NCBI GenBank assembly: GCA_947293975.1
Contig: CAMYPV010000008.1
Span: 1-33,010, forward strand
Direction: 5' to 3'
DNA length: 33,010 nt
Source of the DNA: an uncultured Ezakiella sp.
GTDB taxonomy: Bacteria; Bacillota; Clostridia; Tissierellales; Peptoniphilaceae
The notes below the pieces were generated by a model. It saw only the letters and a list, made by a program, of their open reading frames with translations, did no database searches and was not told the origin of the DNA. Of the stretch, positions 23,745 to 31,927 are shown piece by piece (the stretch's first letter is position 1; every line of letters begins with the position of its first letter). Both the position numbers and the translations under genes were made by a program.

Positions 23745-24196
23745 TACAAATTATTGCGACGGGACGAATTCCAAAAGAATACAAAAAACTGATTGACGAA
23801 TTTCTAAAAAAATCAAGCGTCTATCAAAAAATAGAATTGATTGAATTAAAAGAAGTTGCACTTAAAAACGACGAGAGCAATCTCGCCGAAAAGCTGACGC
23901 AAGAAACCGAAACCGCTATTAATCGTGCAAAGGGCGAGATATATTTGCTTGATGCTGACGGCAGAGAGCACTCGACAGATGAGTTTACAAAGCTGATTGA
24001 AGCAAATGAAAACATTGGCAACACGCTCTCGTTTATAATTGGCGGCAGCTACGGCTTTGATCATTCGATGATAAGAGAGTACAAGAAAATTTCTCTAAGC
24101 AAGATGACAATGCTTCATCACATGGCGACGCTTGTGCTTGTCGAGGCAATTTATAGAGCGGAGAAAATTATCAGGGGCGCAAAATACGACAAGTAA
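23741..24196 (+). CDS. rlmH: 23S rRNA (pseudouridine1915-N3)-methyltransferase
   Basis: A SPOUT-class methyltransferase of 151 residues (family about 155-160) that methylates pseudouridine 1915 in helix 69 of 23S rRNA. LLDADGREHSTDEF and FIIGGSYGFD are the S-adenosylmethionine-binding knot motifs, and ISLSKMTMLHHMATLVLVEAIYRAEKIIRGAKYDK-type residues close the C-terminus (the last 36 or so). It is the last gene of the wal operon. No htrA-like protease gene lies between walJ and rlmH, unlike in many Bacilli. Confidence 0.95.
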   Translation: MIQIIATGRIPKEYKKLIDEFLKKSSVYQKIELIELKEVALKNDESNLAEKLTQETETAINRAKGEIYLLDADGREHSTDEFTKLIEANENIGNTLSFIIGGSYGFDHSMIREYKKISLSKMTMLHHMATLVLVEAIYRAEKIIRGAKYDK

Positions 24197-24210
24197 ATAT
24201 GTAATAAAAA

Positions 24211-24237
24211 TGACCAGATTATCTGGTCACTTTTTTT
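24211..24237. terminator. Bidirectional terminator between rlmH and the ABC exporter
   Basis: A perfect TGACCAG/CTGGTCA stem (extendable by AT pairs) with seven T on the plus strand (24231-24237) and an A-rich left flank (AAAAA, 24206-24210) that serves the minus strand. It sits between convergent rlmH and the ABC gene. Confidence 0.88.
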
Positions 24238-24250
24238 GAATTCAATTAAA

Positions 24251-26209
24251 TTATTTTTTATCGTCCAATTGCAGCTGATAAAGTCTGTAATAATAGCCTT
24301 TTTTCTCCATCAATTCGTGATGATTGCCGACTTCTACAATCTCTCCGCGATTCATTACGATTATTCTGTCCATGTCGGAGATGGTCGAGAGTCTGTGAGC
24401 AATTGCGATTGTCGTTCTGTTTTTCATAAGCTCTTCGAGGCCTTCTTGTATTAAAATTTCGGTCTCTGTGTCGATTGATGCGGTCGCTTCGTCAAGTATT
24501 AAAATTTCCGGATCACGCAAAATCGTACGTGCAAAGCTCAGGAGCTGTCTTTCGCCAGTTGATAGCGTGCTTCCACGCTCTTCTACTTTTGTGTCGTAGC
24601 CGTCAGAGAGTTTTTGGATGAAGCCGTCTGCACGCACACGCTCTGCCGCGTTTTTGATTTCATCAAGCGAATAATTTTTGCCAAGCGTGATATTGGATTT
24701 AATATCACCAGAGAACAAGAACACATCTTGAAGCACAAAGCCCAAGCGTCGTCTAAGCGTGTCGGTGTCCATGGTTCTGATGTCGACGCCGTCGATTGTA
24801 ATCGAGCCGCTGTTTACGTCCCACAATCTTGCAAGTAGCGATAGTATTGAGCTTTTGCCGGCACCCGTTGCGCCCACAAATGCAACCGATTCGCCGCGCT
24901 TAATCTTGAACGAAATGTTTTTCAAGACTGGCTCGCCTTCTACATAAGAAAAATTGACATTCCTAAACTCGATGTCGCCGTCCTCTGCGTCGAAATTATT
25001 TTTGGCAAATTCTGGCAAAGGTCTTATCTTTGTGTCGATGTTTAAGAGATTTACAATCTTCTCAACAGCTGCGAGTGCAAGTTGCAATATATTGTATTTT
25101 TCAGCCATGTCCATAATTGGCATAAAAAATCTTTTTAGATATGTTATAAACAAGAATAGCGTACCAAATTCGATTCTATCTTGTATAACTTGACCGCCGC
25201 CGTAATATATTAAAAATGCTTCGCCAAGTGATCTGACGATTTCGATTGATGGTCTAAAGAGTGCGTGATTTCTGACATTTTTTAGGACGGTTTGCAAATA
25301 ATTTGAGTTTTGCTCGTCAAATTTATTGTCCATTTTCTTTTGCTTGCCAAAAATACTAATGACGCTCATTCCGCTCAAGTACTCGTTTAAATTTGTATTG
25401 ATGCGAGATAGTTGCGTTCTTGATATTCTAAAAATTTTAAATTGAATATTTCTAAACACAATTGAAATTGCAATTATAATTGGCAGTAGCACAAAGCACA
25501 TGATTGCAAGTTTTGTGTGCAGCTTTAACATTAAAATCATAATGCCCACGATAACGCCAAGGTCCGCCACAAATGTAACCATTACATTCGAGTAGAATTC
25601 AGACAGCGTTTGAGTGTCACTCGTGACTCTTGTCATAAGGCTTCCGACAGATTTTTCGTTAAAAAATTGTGACGACTGCTCGACAACATGTCCGAAAACT
25701 TTTTCTCTAATGTCGTATATAATTTTTGAGCCTGTGCGTCCAAGCAAGAAGTTGAAGCCCCACGTTGCCAAAAAGTTTACGCCAATTACAAATATATACA
25801 AAATTGCAATATTCATAACGGAAACCGAGTCGTTATGTCTGATTTTCAAATATTCGTCATGATTGATACTTTCAAACTCCACGCCATTTTTTAATAAAAT
25901 ATGTTCGGTGTTGTTGGTTTTTATTGTGTAAAAATCTGTGCCTTCAGGATAATTGTCTCTGTCCTCCGCTTGCACACGATAATAGTTGTGACCGTTGATT
26001 GTAATGTCTGGCTCTTTTGTGTCGTCTTGAACCATTGATATTACGTCGCCCGAAATATAATCGTCGATTGCAATTTTAATTAGATATGGGTTTACAAGTT
26101 GAAGCACAGTTGAGATTGCAACCAGCACAAGTGCGATGAAAAGCGCTTTGCGATATGGTCGTGCAAAGCCCAAGAGATAGCTCATCAATGATTTATTTTT
26201 GCTCTTCAT
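24251..26209 (-). CDS. ABC exporter half-transporter, BmrD/YheH-like (catalytically competent half)
   Basis: A 652-residue membrane-ATPase fusion. TM1 (about 20-42) is followed by an unusual roughly 75-residue polar insert (about 53-128), between TM1 and TM2 and so probably extracellular, as in BmrD of Bacillus. The remaining five helices and the nucleotide-binding domain follow (from about 400). The Walker A is VGATGAGKSS, the Walker B ILILDEATASID has the catalytic glutamate, the signature is LSTGERQ instead of LSGGQ, and the switch is AHRLS. The start at 26209 (GGAGGG site) overlaps the upstream partner gene by 17 bases; a longer in-frame start at 26302 lies inside that partner. It is expected to work as a heterodimer; substrate (drug, lipid or peptide) is unknown. 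Confidence 0.9.
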   Translation of the reverse strand: MKSKNKSLMSYLLGFARPYRKALFIALVLVAISTVLQLVNPYLIKIAIDDYISGDVISMVQDDTKEPDITINGHNYYRVQAEDRDNYPEGTDFYTIKTNNTEHILLKNGVEFESINHDEYLKIRHNDSVSVMNIAILYIFVIGVNFLATWGFNFLLGRTGSKIIYDIREKVFGHVVEQSSQFFNEKSVGSLMTRVTSDTQTLSEFYSNVMVTFVADLGVIVGIMILMLKLHTKLAIMCFVLLPIIIAISIVFRNIQFKIFRISRTQLSRINTNLNEYLSGMSVISIFGKQKKMDNKFDEQNSNYLQTVLKNVRNHALFRPSIEIVRSLGEAFLIYYGGGQVIQDRIEFGTLFLFITYLKRFFMPIMDMAEKYNILQLALAAVEKIVNLLNIDTKIRPLPEFAKNNFDAEDGDIEFRNVNFSYVEGEPVLKNISFKIKRGESVAFVGATGAGKSSILSLLARLWDVNSGSITIDGVDIRTMDTDTLRRRLGFVLQDVFLFSGDIKSNITLGKNYSLDEIKNAAERVRADGFIQKLSDGYDTKVEERGSTLSTGERQLLSFARTILRDPEILILDEATASIDTETEILIQEGLEELMKNRTTIAIAHRLSTISDMDRIIVMNRGEIVEVGNHHELMEKKGYYYRLYQLQLDDKK

Positions 26210-27956
26210 TGTTCCAACCCTCCAATTCGCTTTCAAGCAATTGGTTTTGATACATTGTGTTGTACTCGCCACCCATTGCCACAAGTTCGTCGTGCGTGCC
26301 ACGCTCTAAAACTTTGCCGTCTTCCAAGAAGATAATCTCGTCGGCTTCTTTGATAGTGGAAATTCTATGCGCCACAATAATCATTGTCGCCTTAAATGCG
26401 TCAAGCTGATTTAAAATTTTACGCTCTGTATTCGTGTCAACAGCACTCAAACTGTCATCCATAACAAGAAGTTTAGGCTTTTTGATCAATGCACGCGCAA
26501 TCGAAACGCGTTGCTTTTGTCCGCCCGAAAGCGTAACGCCACGCTCGCCAATAACTGTCGCAAATCCGTCTTTAAAGCCCATTATATCGTCGTAAACTCC
26601 GCTCATCTTTGCAGCTTCGTAAATTTGCTCGCTGTCAACGTCCTCGTCAAATGAAAACGCGATGTTTTCAAACAGCGTTTCACTAAATAGGAAATTGTCT
26701 TGAGGCACATAGCCAGATTTGTCGGTGAGTTCGTTTATGTCGATGTCCTCGATTGGAACGCCGTCAATTAAAATTTCGCCAGATGTTGGCAGATATTCTC
26801 TAAAAATTAATTTTAAAATAGTTGATTTTGACGAGCCAGTCTTTCCGACAAGTGCAAGCTCTTTACCATTTTCAAGCTTAAAGCTAATATCTTTTAAAGC
26901 GTATTTTTCGTCGCCAGGATATTTGAAGCTTACGTTTTTAAATTCAATCGTCGAAGTGTTTTTAGGGATTGAAATTGGATTTACCGGATTTTCAATGCGA
27001 GGTTCGTTTGCAAGCATCGCCTTGATACGGCCCATACCAACGCTGCCTTGTTGAATCATATTTATGATGATGCCAAGACTTCTTGCTGGCCACATAATAA
27101 TTCCAACATAAGAATAATGCGCAATAAAATCGCCCAGAGTCATCGTGCCGTTAATTACATAGCGAGAGCCTACATAAATTACGAGCATATAGCTAAACCC
27201 AGCCATTAAAACCATCAACGGAAACAAAAACGTCGTGTATTTTACAACGCTGAGATTTTTTTCGTAATAATTTTTGTTGGAGTCTTTAAAGCGAGATTTA
27301 AAATAATCCTCCTCAACAAAAGCCTTTATAACAGCAATGCCTGAAAAACTCTCAGTCGTAACATCTGACAAATTTGCGTACGCATCTTGTCTGCGTCTAA
27401 AAATTTTGTAAAAAAATTTGCCCAATGAAATTATGATGACGGCACTGATTGGCACAGGAATCAAAGTTAGCAATGTAATTTTAAGTCCTGACGTGCGAAT
27501 CATCATAATAATAGTAAGTATAAGCATAAAAGAACAGTCAATGCTCATCATAATACCGTCGCCGGTAAATGCTCTGATTGAGTTGATGTCGTTTGTTGCG
27601 TATGCCATTAAATCGCCGACTTTGTTGTGGTTATAGAAGTCGCAATCCATTGTCAGCCAATGCCTAAACAATTCTTTTCTAATATCATATTCAATGCGTC
27701 TTGAGCTGCCAAACAGCATTATACGCCAAAAATATCTGCCAATAGACATAAAAATTGCAGCCCCAATTGTAAGGAGCGCATATGTAACAAGTTTATCAGT
27801 TGTTAAAACGCCAAGCTGATAATCATTGGCAAAATTTCTCATAATTTGCGGCACCAATATAACCGCAGTGTCAATCGCCACGAGCCACAAAACACCAACT
27901 AGATACTTTTTCCAATATGGCTTCATGTACTTAGACACAGATTTTATAAAATCCAT
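26193..27956 (-). CDS. ABC exporter half-transporter, BmrC/YheI-like (degenerate ATPase site)
   Basis: A 587-residue partner of the next gene. Six membrane helices (about 18-320) precede the nucleotide-binding domain (from about 340). Walker A is VGKTGSSKST (the usual second-last glycine is Ser), the signature is the canonical LSGGQKQR, and Walker B ends LLVMDDSLSAVD, with Asp instead of the catalytic Glu. This is the hallmark of the non-hydrolytic site of heterodimeric exporters such as BmrCD, LmrCD and TM287/288. The switch is AHRIS. The ATG at 27956 follows GGAGGAAG; an in-frame ATG six codons upstream lies ahead of that site. First gene of a two-gene operon. Confidence 0.9.
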   Translation of the reverse strand: MDFIKSVSKYMKPYWKKYLVGVLWLVAIDTAVILVPQIMRNFANDYQLGVLTTDKLVTYALLTIGAAIFMSIGRYFWRIMLFGSSRRIEYDIRKELFRHWLTMDCDFYNHNKVGDLMAYATNDINSIRAFTGDGIMMSIDCSFMLILTIIMMIRTSGLKITLLTLIPVPISAVIIISLGKFFYKIFRRRQDAYANLSDVTTESFSGIAVIKAFVEEDYFKSRFKDSNKNYYEKNLSVVKYTTFLFPLMVLMAGFSYMLVIYVGSRYVINGTMTLGDFIAHYSYVGIIMWPARSLGIIINMIQQGSVGMGRIKAMLANEPRIENPVNPISIPKNTSTIEFKNVSFKYPGDEKYALKDISFKLENGKELALVGKTGSSKSTILKLIFREYLPTSGEILIDGVPIEDIDINELTDKSGYVPQDNFLFSETLFENIAFSFDEDVDSEQIYEAAKMSGVYDDIMGFKDGFATVIGERGVTLSGGQKQRVSIARALIKKPKLLVMDDSLSAVDTNTERKILNQLDAFKATMIIVAHRISTIKEADEIIFLEDGKVLERGTHDELVAMGGEYNTMYQNQLLESELEGWNNEEQK

Positions 27957-27985
27957 ATATCTTCCTCCGTTCATTCATTTATATA

Positions 27986-28014
27986 ATCATATAATATTTA
28001 CAAAATAAAATCAA
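27986..28014 (-). promoter_or_regulatory. Promoter of the ABC exporter operon
   Basis: On the minus strand: TTGATT (28014-28009), a 17-bp spacer and TATGAT (27991-27986), giving a start near 27979, just before the GGAGG site. Confidence 0.65.
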
Positions 28015-28083
28015 GTTCGAAAGCCGAAATAGTTTTTGCAAAAGTCTGTGTGATGTCTAAACGACAACTCATAATGATTGAAT

Positions 28084-28109
28084 GTTTAAATCAAAGAATG
28101 TCAGGGTAC
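28084..28109 (+). promoter_or_regulatory. Sigma-B-like promoter of ytxH-ytxG
   Basis: GTTTAA (28084-28089), a 14-bp spacer and GGGTAC (28104-28109) fit the general-stress sigma-B consensus (GTTTAA-N12-15-GGGTAT) with one mismatch. No sigma-A pair with proper spacing is visible here. The predicted start near 28117 leaves a 33-base leader. In Bacillus the ytxGH genes are stress-controlled, which agrees. Confidence 0.5.
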
Positions 28110-28149
28110 ATATAAATTACAGTGAATAATTTTAAGGAGGATATTAATT

Positions 28150-28575
28150 ATGAAATTATTTGATATGATTGAAGCAAAAAGAAGAGAAGATAGAAGAAAA
28201 GAAGCATTAGACAATGCAGCAAAAGTAGGAACAGGTTTAATCGCAGGTCTTGCAATTGGAAGTTCTATTGCACTTTTATTTGCACCACAAAGCGGTAAAG
28301 AAACAAGAGAAGATATTAAAGAATATTATGATGATAAGAAAAAAGAATTAAAAGAAGGCTACGACAAGGCAATCGAAAAATTAAATGCAGAAAAAGCAAG
28401 ACTTGTTGAAAACACAAGAGTAGCTGTAAATAAAGTAGCAGACAAAGCTTTAAACGCTGCAGAAGATGTTGTAGAAGCTGTTGACGAAAAAGTTGAAGAA
28501 GCAAAAAAAGCAACATCAAAAGCAAAGGAAAAAGTAGAGGACAAAAAAGAAGAAGTTAAGAAAGAAAGCAAATAA
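28150..28575 (+). CDS. ytxH: YtxH-domain protein
   Basis: A 141-residue protein with one N-terminal membrane segment (about 26-46, VGTGLIAGLAIGSSIALLFAP). The YtxH hallmark LLFAPQSGKETREDI follows it directly. The remainder is a long charged helix rich in K, E and A (about 55-141) that should form an amphipathic coiled coil. Biochemical role is unknown; in Bacillus the gene is a general-stress member. The start at 28150 has a perfect AAGGAGG. It is followed eleven bases later by the ytxG-like gene. Confidence 0.87.
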   Translation: MKLFDMIEAKRREDRRKEALDNAAKVGTGLIAGLAIGSSIALLFAPQSGKETREDIKEYYDDKKKELKEGYDKAIEKLNAEKARLVENTRVAVNKVADKALNAAEDVVEAVDEKVEEAKKATSKAKEKVEDKKEEVKKESK

Positions 28576-28586
28576 GGAGTCTTAAA

Positions 28587-29186
28587 ATGTTAGCAGCAAT
28601 AGTAGTAACAGATGTACTTCTTTGGATTTTAATTGTTGCAGGCGCATTTGCATTAATTGCACTCGGAGTTGTATTTATAAACTTGTCAAAGGCAGTTTCA
28701 AACGCAAACCGCATGCTTGACGACAACAAGAGAAATATCGACGACAGCTTAAGACAGTTGCCAGACATTGTAAAAAATCTTGACGACATTACAATCACAC
28801 TTGCAAATGTACTTGACGACGCAGAACCAGAAATTCAAAAGATCGTAAAAAATCTTGGCGATGTAACAGACTCTGTAAACACAATCGCAAAAACTGCAGA
28901 GCCAGAAGTTGCAATTGTGCTTAGGAATGTATCAAGCGTAAGCACAAATGTGGCAAACATTGCAGGTACAGCAGAAGAAGCAACAGACGGTGTCAAACAA
29001 GGCATAATGTCAGCAATTAATGGAATTCAAGATATAGGATTCAAAACCAAAGGCGCTGCAGAAAATGCAGTAAACGCAATAAAATTGTTTGGAGCAAATA
29101 CAAAATTAGGCTTCTTACAAAAGAAACAAAACGGATTGGAAAAAGTATCCGACATAATTTCAAAAATAAAAAATATTTTGGGATAA
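28587..29186 (+). CDS. ytxG: DUF948 (YtxG-like) membrane-anchored coiled-coil protein
   Basis: A 199-residue protein with one N-terminal membrane helix (about 9-31, LLWILIVAGAFALIALGVVF). A long helical region follows, with recurring NLDDITITLANVLDDAEPEI- and NLGDVTDSVNTIAK-type heptads (about 60-130) like those of DUF948/YtxG proteins and, distantly, chemoreceptor signalling helices. Pairing with ytxH is the Bacillus arrangement with the order reversed. Function unknown. Start at 28587 behind AAGGAG. Confidence 0.8.
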   Translation: MLAAIVVTDVLLWILIVAGAFALIALGVVFINLSKAVSNANRMLDDNKRNIDDSLRQLPDIVKNLDDITITLANVLDDAEPEIQKIVKNLGDVTDSVNTIAKTAEPEVAIVLRNVSSVSTNVANIAGTAEEATDGVKQGIMSAINGIQDIGFKTKGAAENAVNAIKLFGANTKLGFLQKKQNGLEKVSDIISKIKNILG

Positions 29187-29191
29187 TAAAT

Positions 29192-29216
29192 GGAGTCATC
29201 AAGGCTCCGTTTTTTT
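29192..29216 (+). terminator. Rho-independent terminator of ytxH-ytxG
   Basis: GGAGTC/GGCTCC stem (29192-29197 with 29203-29208, one G-U pair), a 5-nt loop, then G and seven T. Confidence 0.8.
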
Positions 29217-29250
29217 GTACCGATTTTAATCAAAGATGAACAACAGCGTT

Positions 29251-29279
29251 TTGCACGTAATTGTAACGTGTGTTATGCT
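29251..29279 (+). promoter_or_regulatory. Possible promoter with an operator-like palindrome upstream of the SLH gene
   Basis: TTGCAC (29251-29256), a 17-bp spacer and TATGCT (29274-29279), with TG one base before. A 17-bp palindrome, CACGT-N7-ACGTG (29254-29270), sits across the -35 and spacer, where a regulator could block or aid polymerase. The leader would be about 190 bases. The promoter match is moderate. Confidence 0.35.
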
Positions 29280-29416
29280 TTATAATCTATAAAATATTTT
29301 TTCTAAATTAATATTTTGACAAATAGAAACGAATTCTTAACAAATGTTTTATATTACATTTGAATTACATTTTAATAAGAAATAATTGGGGGCTTTTAAT
29401 TTTTGATTTAATGAGG

Positions 29417-29422
29417 TATAAT
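29417..29422 (+). promoter_or_regulatory. -10 element proximal to the SLH gene
   Basis: A perfect TATAAT with only a poor -35 (TTTTAA at 29394-29399, 17-bp spacer). The transcript start near 29429 would place a small AAGCA/TGCTT hairpin (29433-29444) at the very 5' end of the mRNA, which could stabilise it. Confidence 0.4.
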
Positions 29423-29476
29423 ATGTATATAGAAGCAAATGCTTATAAAAAGATATGATAACAAAGGGAGGTTATT

Positions 29477-31804
29477 ATGAGAAAATTATTAAGCTTAACA
29501 TTAGCATTGCTAATGGTATTCGCATTAGTGCCATTTAGTGCAAAAGCTGTTGATTTGGACTATAATAAACTTTTAGAAAAAGTTAAAGAGTTAAATCAAC
29601 AAAATCCACAAGATAAATCAGCTCAAAATGGTGAAGCAAACACTGCTGAAACTGGTGAAAATAATGCTGGAGAAACAGTACAAGGTGATAAAGCTGAAGA
29701 TCTTATGGCAGGAGCAGAATTGTTGGCAGCAAAAATTAATTTGTTGACAGCTATTACAGAAGCCAAAGAAGCTCGTACTGATGTTCTAATCGCTGAAGAT
29801 TCTGGCGATGTTGAAGTAGGTAAGAATTGGGTTAAACAAGCTGCATGGGATACTTTTACAAAGGCAATAGAAGCTGCTGAAAAAGCATATGATGAAAAAA
29901 CCAAATTAGAAGATATCAATGAAGCTATTGAAACTTTAAAGAAAGCTGTAGAAGAATTTAAAAAAGCTATAAAACCTGGTTTAAAATCTGCTCAACCAGA
30001 AAAGAAACCAGAAACAACTCCAGAAGTTACTCCACAAGGTTATGTTACTTTAACTATCTACAGAAACCTTAACAACGGAGATTATGAATACACTGTTAAA
30101 TCTTATGCAAAAGGCACATATTTATACAATGTAAATCCATACGGTAGAGTTGGTTACAGAGTTAATGGTTATTCTTACAGCCCTAACGGTTCATTGATCA
30201 ATGATTATACAAAGGTTGAAGACTTAGTATACACAACACTTTATGCTGATTGGGGATATATTGGTGAAGATTATTACGGATATGGCTATCACAGACCAAA
30301 TTCATTAATCTATGCAATGGATAAGGCAAAATCATTCAAGAGAGATTATCCATTCCAAATTGCAAACGTTGCAAGCTCAGCATTAAAGGCTGAATTTGAC
30401 GCAGCATACAATGCAGTTTCAGATATGTATGACAATTCATACTGGGGATATTATTACGGATATTACAACGACGGTAGAGTTTACTACAGAAACGGTAGCT
30501 GGTTAACATACAACGAATATGTTGCAAGATATGGCACATACGATATGGAAAACTACAGAAGATACAACTACAATGGTCGTTATGATGGATATTATCGTGA
30601 CCTATATGAAAGAAATGGCAAATTATATTCATACAATGATTACAGAAATATTTTTGGCAGATATCCTTATGACTCAGAAAGAGTTACAAATAGAAGAGGA
30701 TACTGGGATGCTTACTATGGTTGGGGTGGCTACGGCTATGAATACTATGGTTCAAATTACAAGGCAAGAATCGAAAGATTAATCGATGCTATCAGAGCAA
30801 TTGCAAGACAATATCCAGGTCAATCAATTTACACTGATTATGCAAACCTTGCATACCCAACATATTCAAGCGATTACTACTATGGATATAATTATTACTA
30901 CGGAGATAATTATACAAGTGATTTGAAGAACTTGATTAACAAAGCTGAATCTTTAAGAGATAGAATTAAAGGTTACACAACTTATGAAATCTTGACAAAT
31001 CTTCAAACATGCATTGATGATGCTTACAGAGCATTACAAGGCAGATCAAATTACGCAAATGCTTATGAAAATCTAAAGAATGCAATTAACAGAGCAGACA
31101 ATTTAGACAGCTCAATTTATATTAGACGTGCATATATGACTGGTGACCCAAGTGGAAAATTTGGTCCTTATGAAACTCTAACAAGAGCTCAAGTTGCTCA
31201 AATCGTTGCAAACTTATTAAAACAAAGCGGCAAGACTACTGTTTATAATCCAAAACAATACAAAGACGTTGAAGCTTACAGATGGTACAAAGAAGCTGTT
31301 GATCTAGTTACAAGCTATGGAATCATGACTGGTACTCCAGGCGGATTATTTGAACCAAACAAACTTGTTTCAAAGGCTGAGCTTGTTGTTACAGCAGCAA
31401 GACTTAAAAACTATCAACCAACAGCTGGTAATGTATTTGGCTTAACAAGTCACTATTGGGCACAAGGATATATCCAAACAGCTGTTAAGAATGGCTGGAT
31501 CGATGTTAAGAAAGGCTTCGTGCCAGATGCACCTATCACAAGAGGCGAAACAGCTCACATCTTCAATGGTGCATTAGGATATGTTGCTGACCAAAACTAC
31601 ATCATCAAATTTGCTCCACAAATGAAGAAATTTAACGACGTTGAACGTGGTGTTGATTATTACTACGACATTATGACAGCTACAAACACAGTAAGCTATC
31701 AATATGTTTTAGGCGGAATTTCATGGTTATCACACATTCGTCCAGAAGGAATGTGGACAATGAATCAATATTCAACAGGTAAAACAATAGTTCCACTAAA
31801 CTAA
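29477..31804 (+). CDS. Secreted tyrosine-rich S-layer homology (SLH) domain protein
   Basis: A 775-residue cell-surface protein. A signal peptide (about 1-24, ending AKA before VDLD) is followed by a short low-complexity linker, a FIVAR-like helical repeat (about 78-165: ITEAKEAR, AAWDTFTKAIEAAEKAY, IETLKKAVEEFKKAI) and a proline-rich hinge. A long aromatic region follows (about 188-510): by hand count about 33 of 112 residues from 318 to 429 are tyrosine. After another helical stretch come three SLH domains (about 548-590, 596-640 and 659-705). They are marked by GKFGPYETLTRAQVAQIVA, WYKEAVDLVTSYGIMTG and PITRGETAHIFN, and should bind pyruvylated cell-wall polymers. Codons are strongly A/T-ending and uniform, suggesting high expression. 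Shine-Dalgarno AGGGAGG. It is transcribed alone. The role of the tyrosine-rich region is unknown. Confidence 0.9.
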   Translation: MRKLLSLTLALLMVFALVPFSAKAVDLDYNKLLEKVKELNQQNPQDKSAQNGEANTAETGENNAGETVQGDKAEDLMAGAELLAAKINLLTAITEAKEARTDVLIAEDSGDVEVGKNWVKQAAWDTFTKAIEAAEKAYDEKTKLEDINEAIETLKKAVEEFKKAIKPGLKSAQPEKKPETTPEVTPQGYVTLTIYRNLNNGDYEYTVKSYAKGTYLYNVNPYGRVGYRVNGYSYSPNGSLINDYTKVEDLVYTTLYADWGYIGEDYYGYGYHRPNSLIYAMDKAKSFKRDYPFQIANVASSALKAEFDAAYNAVSDMYDNSYWGYYYGYYNDGRVYYRNGSWLTYNEYVARYGTYDMENYRRYNYNGRYDGYYRDLYERNGKLYSYNDYRNIFGRYPYDSERVTNRRGYWDAYYGWGGYGYEYYGSNYKARIERLIDAIRAIARQYPGQSIYTDYANLAYPTYSSDYYYGYNYYYGDNYTSDLKNLINKAESLRDRIKGYTTYEILTNLQTCIDDAYRALQGRSNYANAYENLKNAINRADNLDSSIYIRRAYMTGDPSGKFGPYETLTRAQVAQIVANLLKQSGKTTVYNPKQYKDVEAYRWYKEAVDLVTSYGIMTGTPGGLFEPNKLVSKAELVVTAARLKNYQPTAGNVFGLTSHYWAQGYIQTAVKNGWIDVKKGFVPDAPITRGETAHIFNGALGYVADQNYIIKFAPQMKKFNDVERGVDYYYDIMTATNTVSYQYVLGGISWLSHIRPEGMWTMNQYSTGKTIVPLN

Positions 31805-31824
31805 AATAAACGGCAACAGCCGAT

Positions 31825-31853
31825 AAAGAGCGAGAAATTCTCGCTCTTTTTTT
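31825..31853 (+). terminator. Strong Rho-independent terminator of the SLH gene
   Basis: AGAGCGAGAA paired with TTCTCGCTCT around a single-A centre, so the apex must open into a small loop, followed by seven or more T. A small CGGC-AACA-GCCG hairpin (31811-31822) precedes it. Confidence 0.88.
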
Positions 31854-31875
31854 GTGGAAATTTCGTGCATTAAAT

Positions 31876-31905
31876 TTGACAACGATAAATATTATGTAGT
31901 ATTAT
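31876..31905 (+). promoter_or_regulatory. Sigma-A-type promoter of the asparaginase-family gene
   Basis: A perfect TTGACA (31876-31881), an 18-bp spacer and TATTAT (31900-31905). Confidence 0.7.
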
Positions 31906-31927
31906 AAAATCAAACAGGAGGTATGTT

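Noticed and set aside
28316..28571. Long minus-strand frames opposite ytxH rich in Leu or Ser
   Set aside because: These come from the Lys/Glu/Ala-rich codons of ytxH read backwards; no ribosome-binding site is present.
29316..29321. Perfect TTGACA upstream of the SLH gene
   Set aside because: No -10-like hexamer lies 16-19 bp downstream (AACAAA at 17), so it is not a usable promoter.
30519..30782. Second-frame 87-codon reading frame inside the tyrosine-rich region
   Set aside because: It results from repeated TAT/TAC and GGA codons read out of frame; no ribosome-binding site or separate signal was found.
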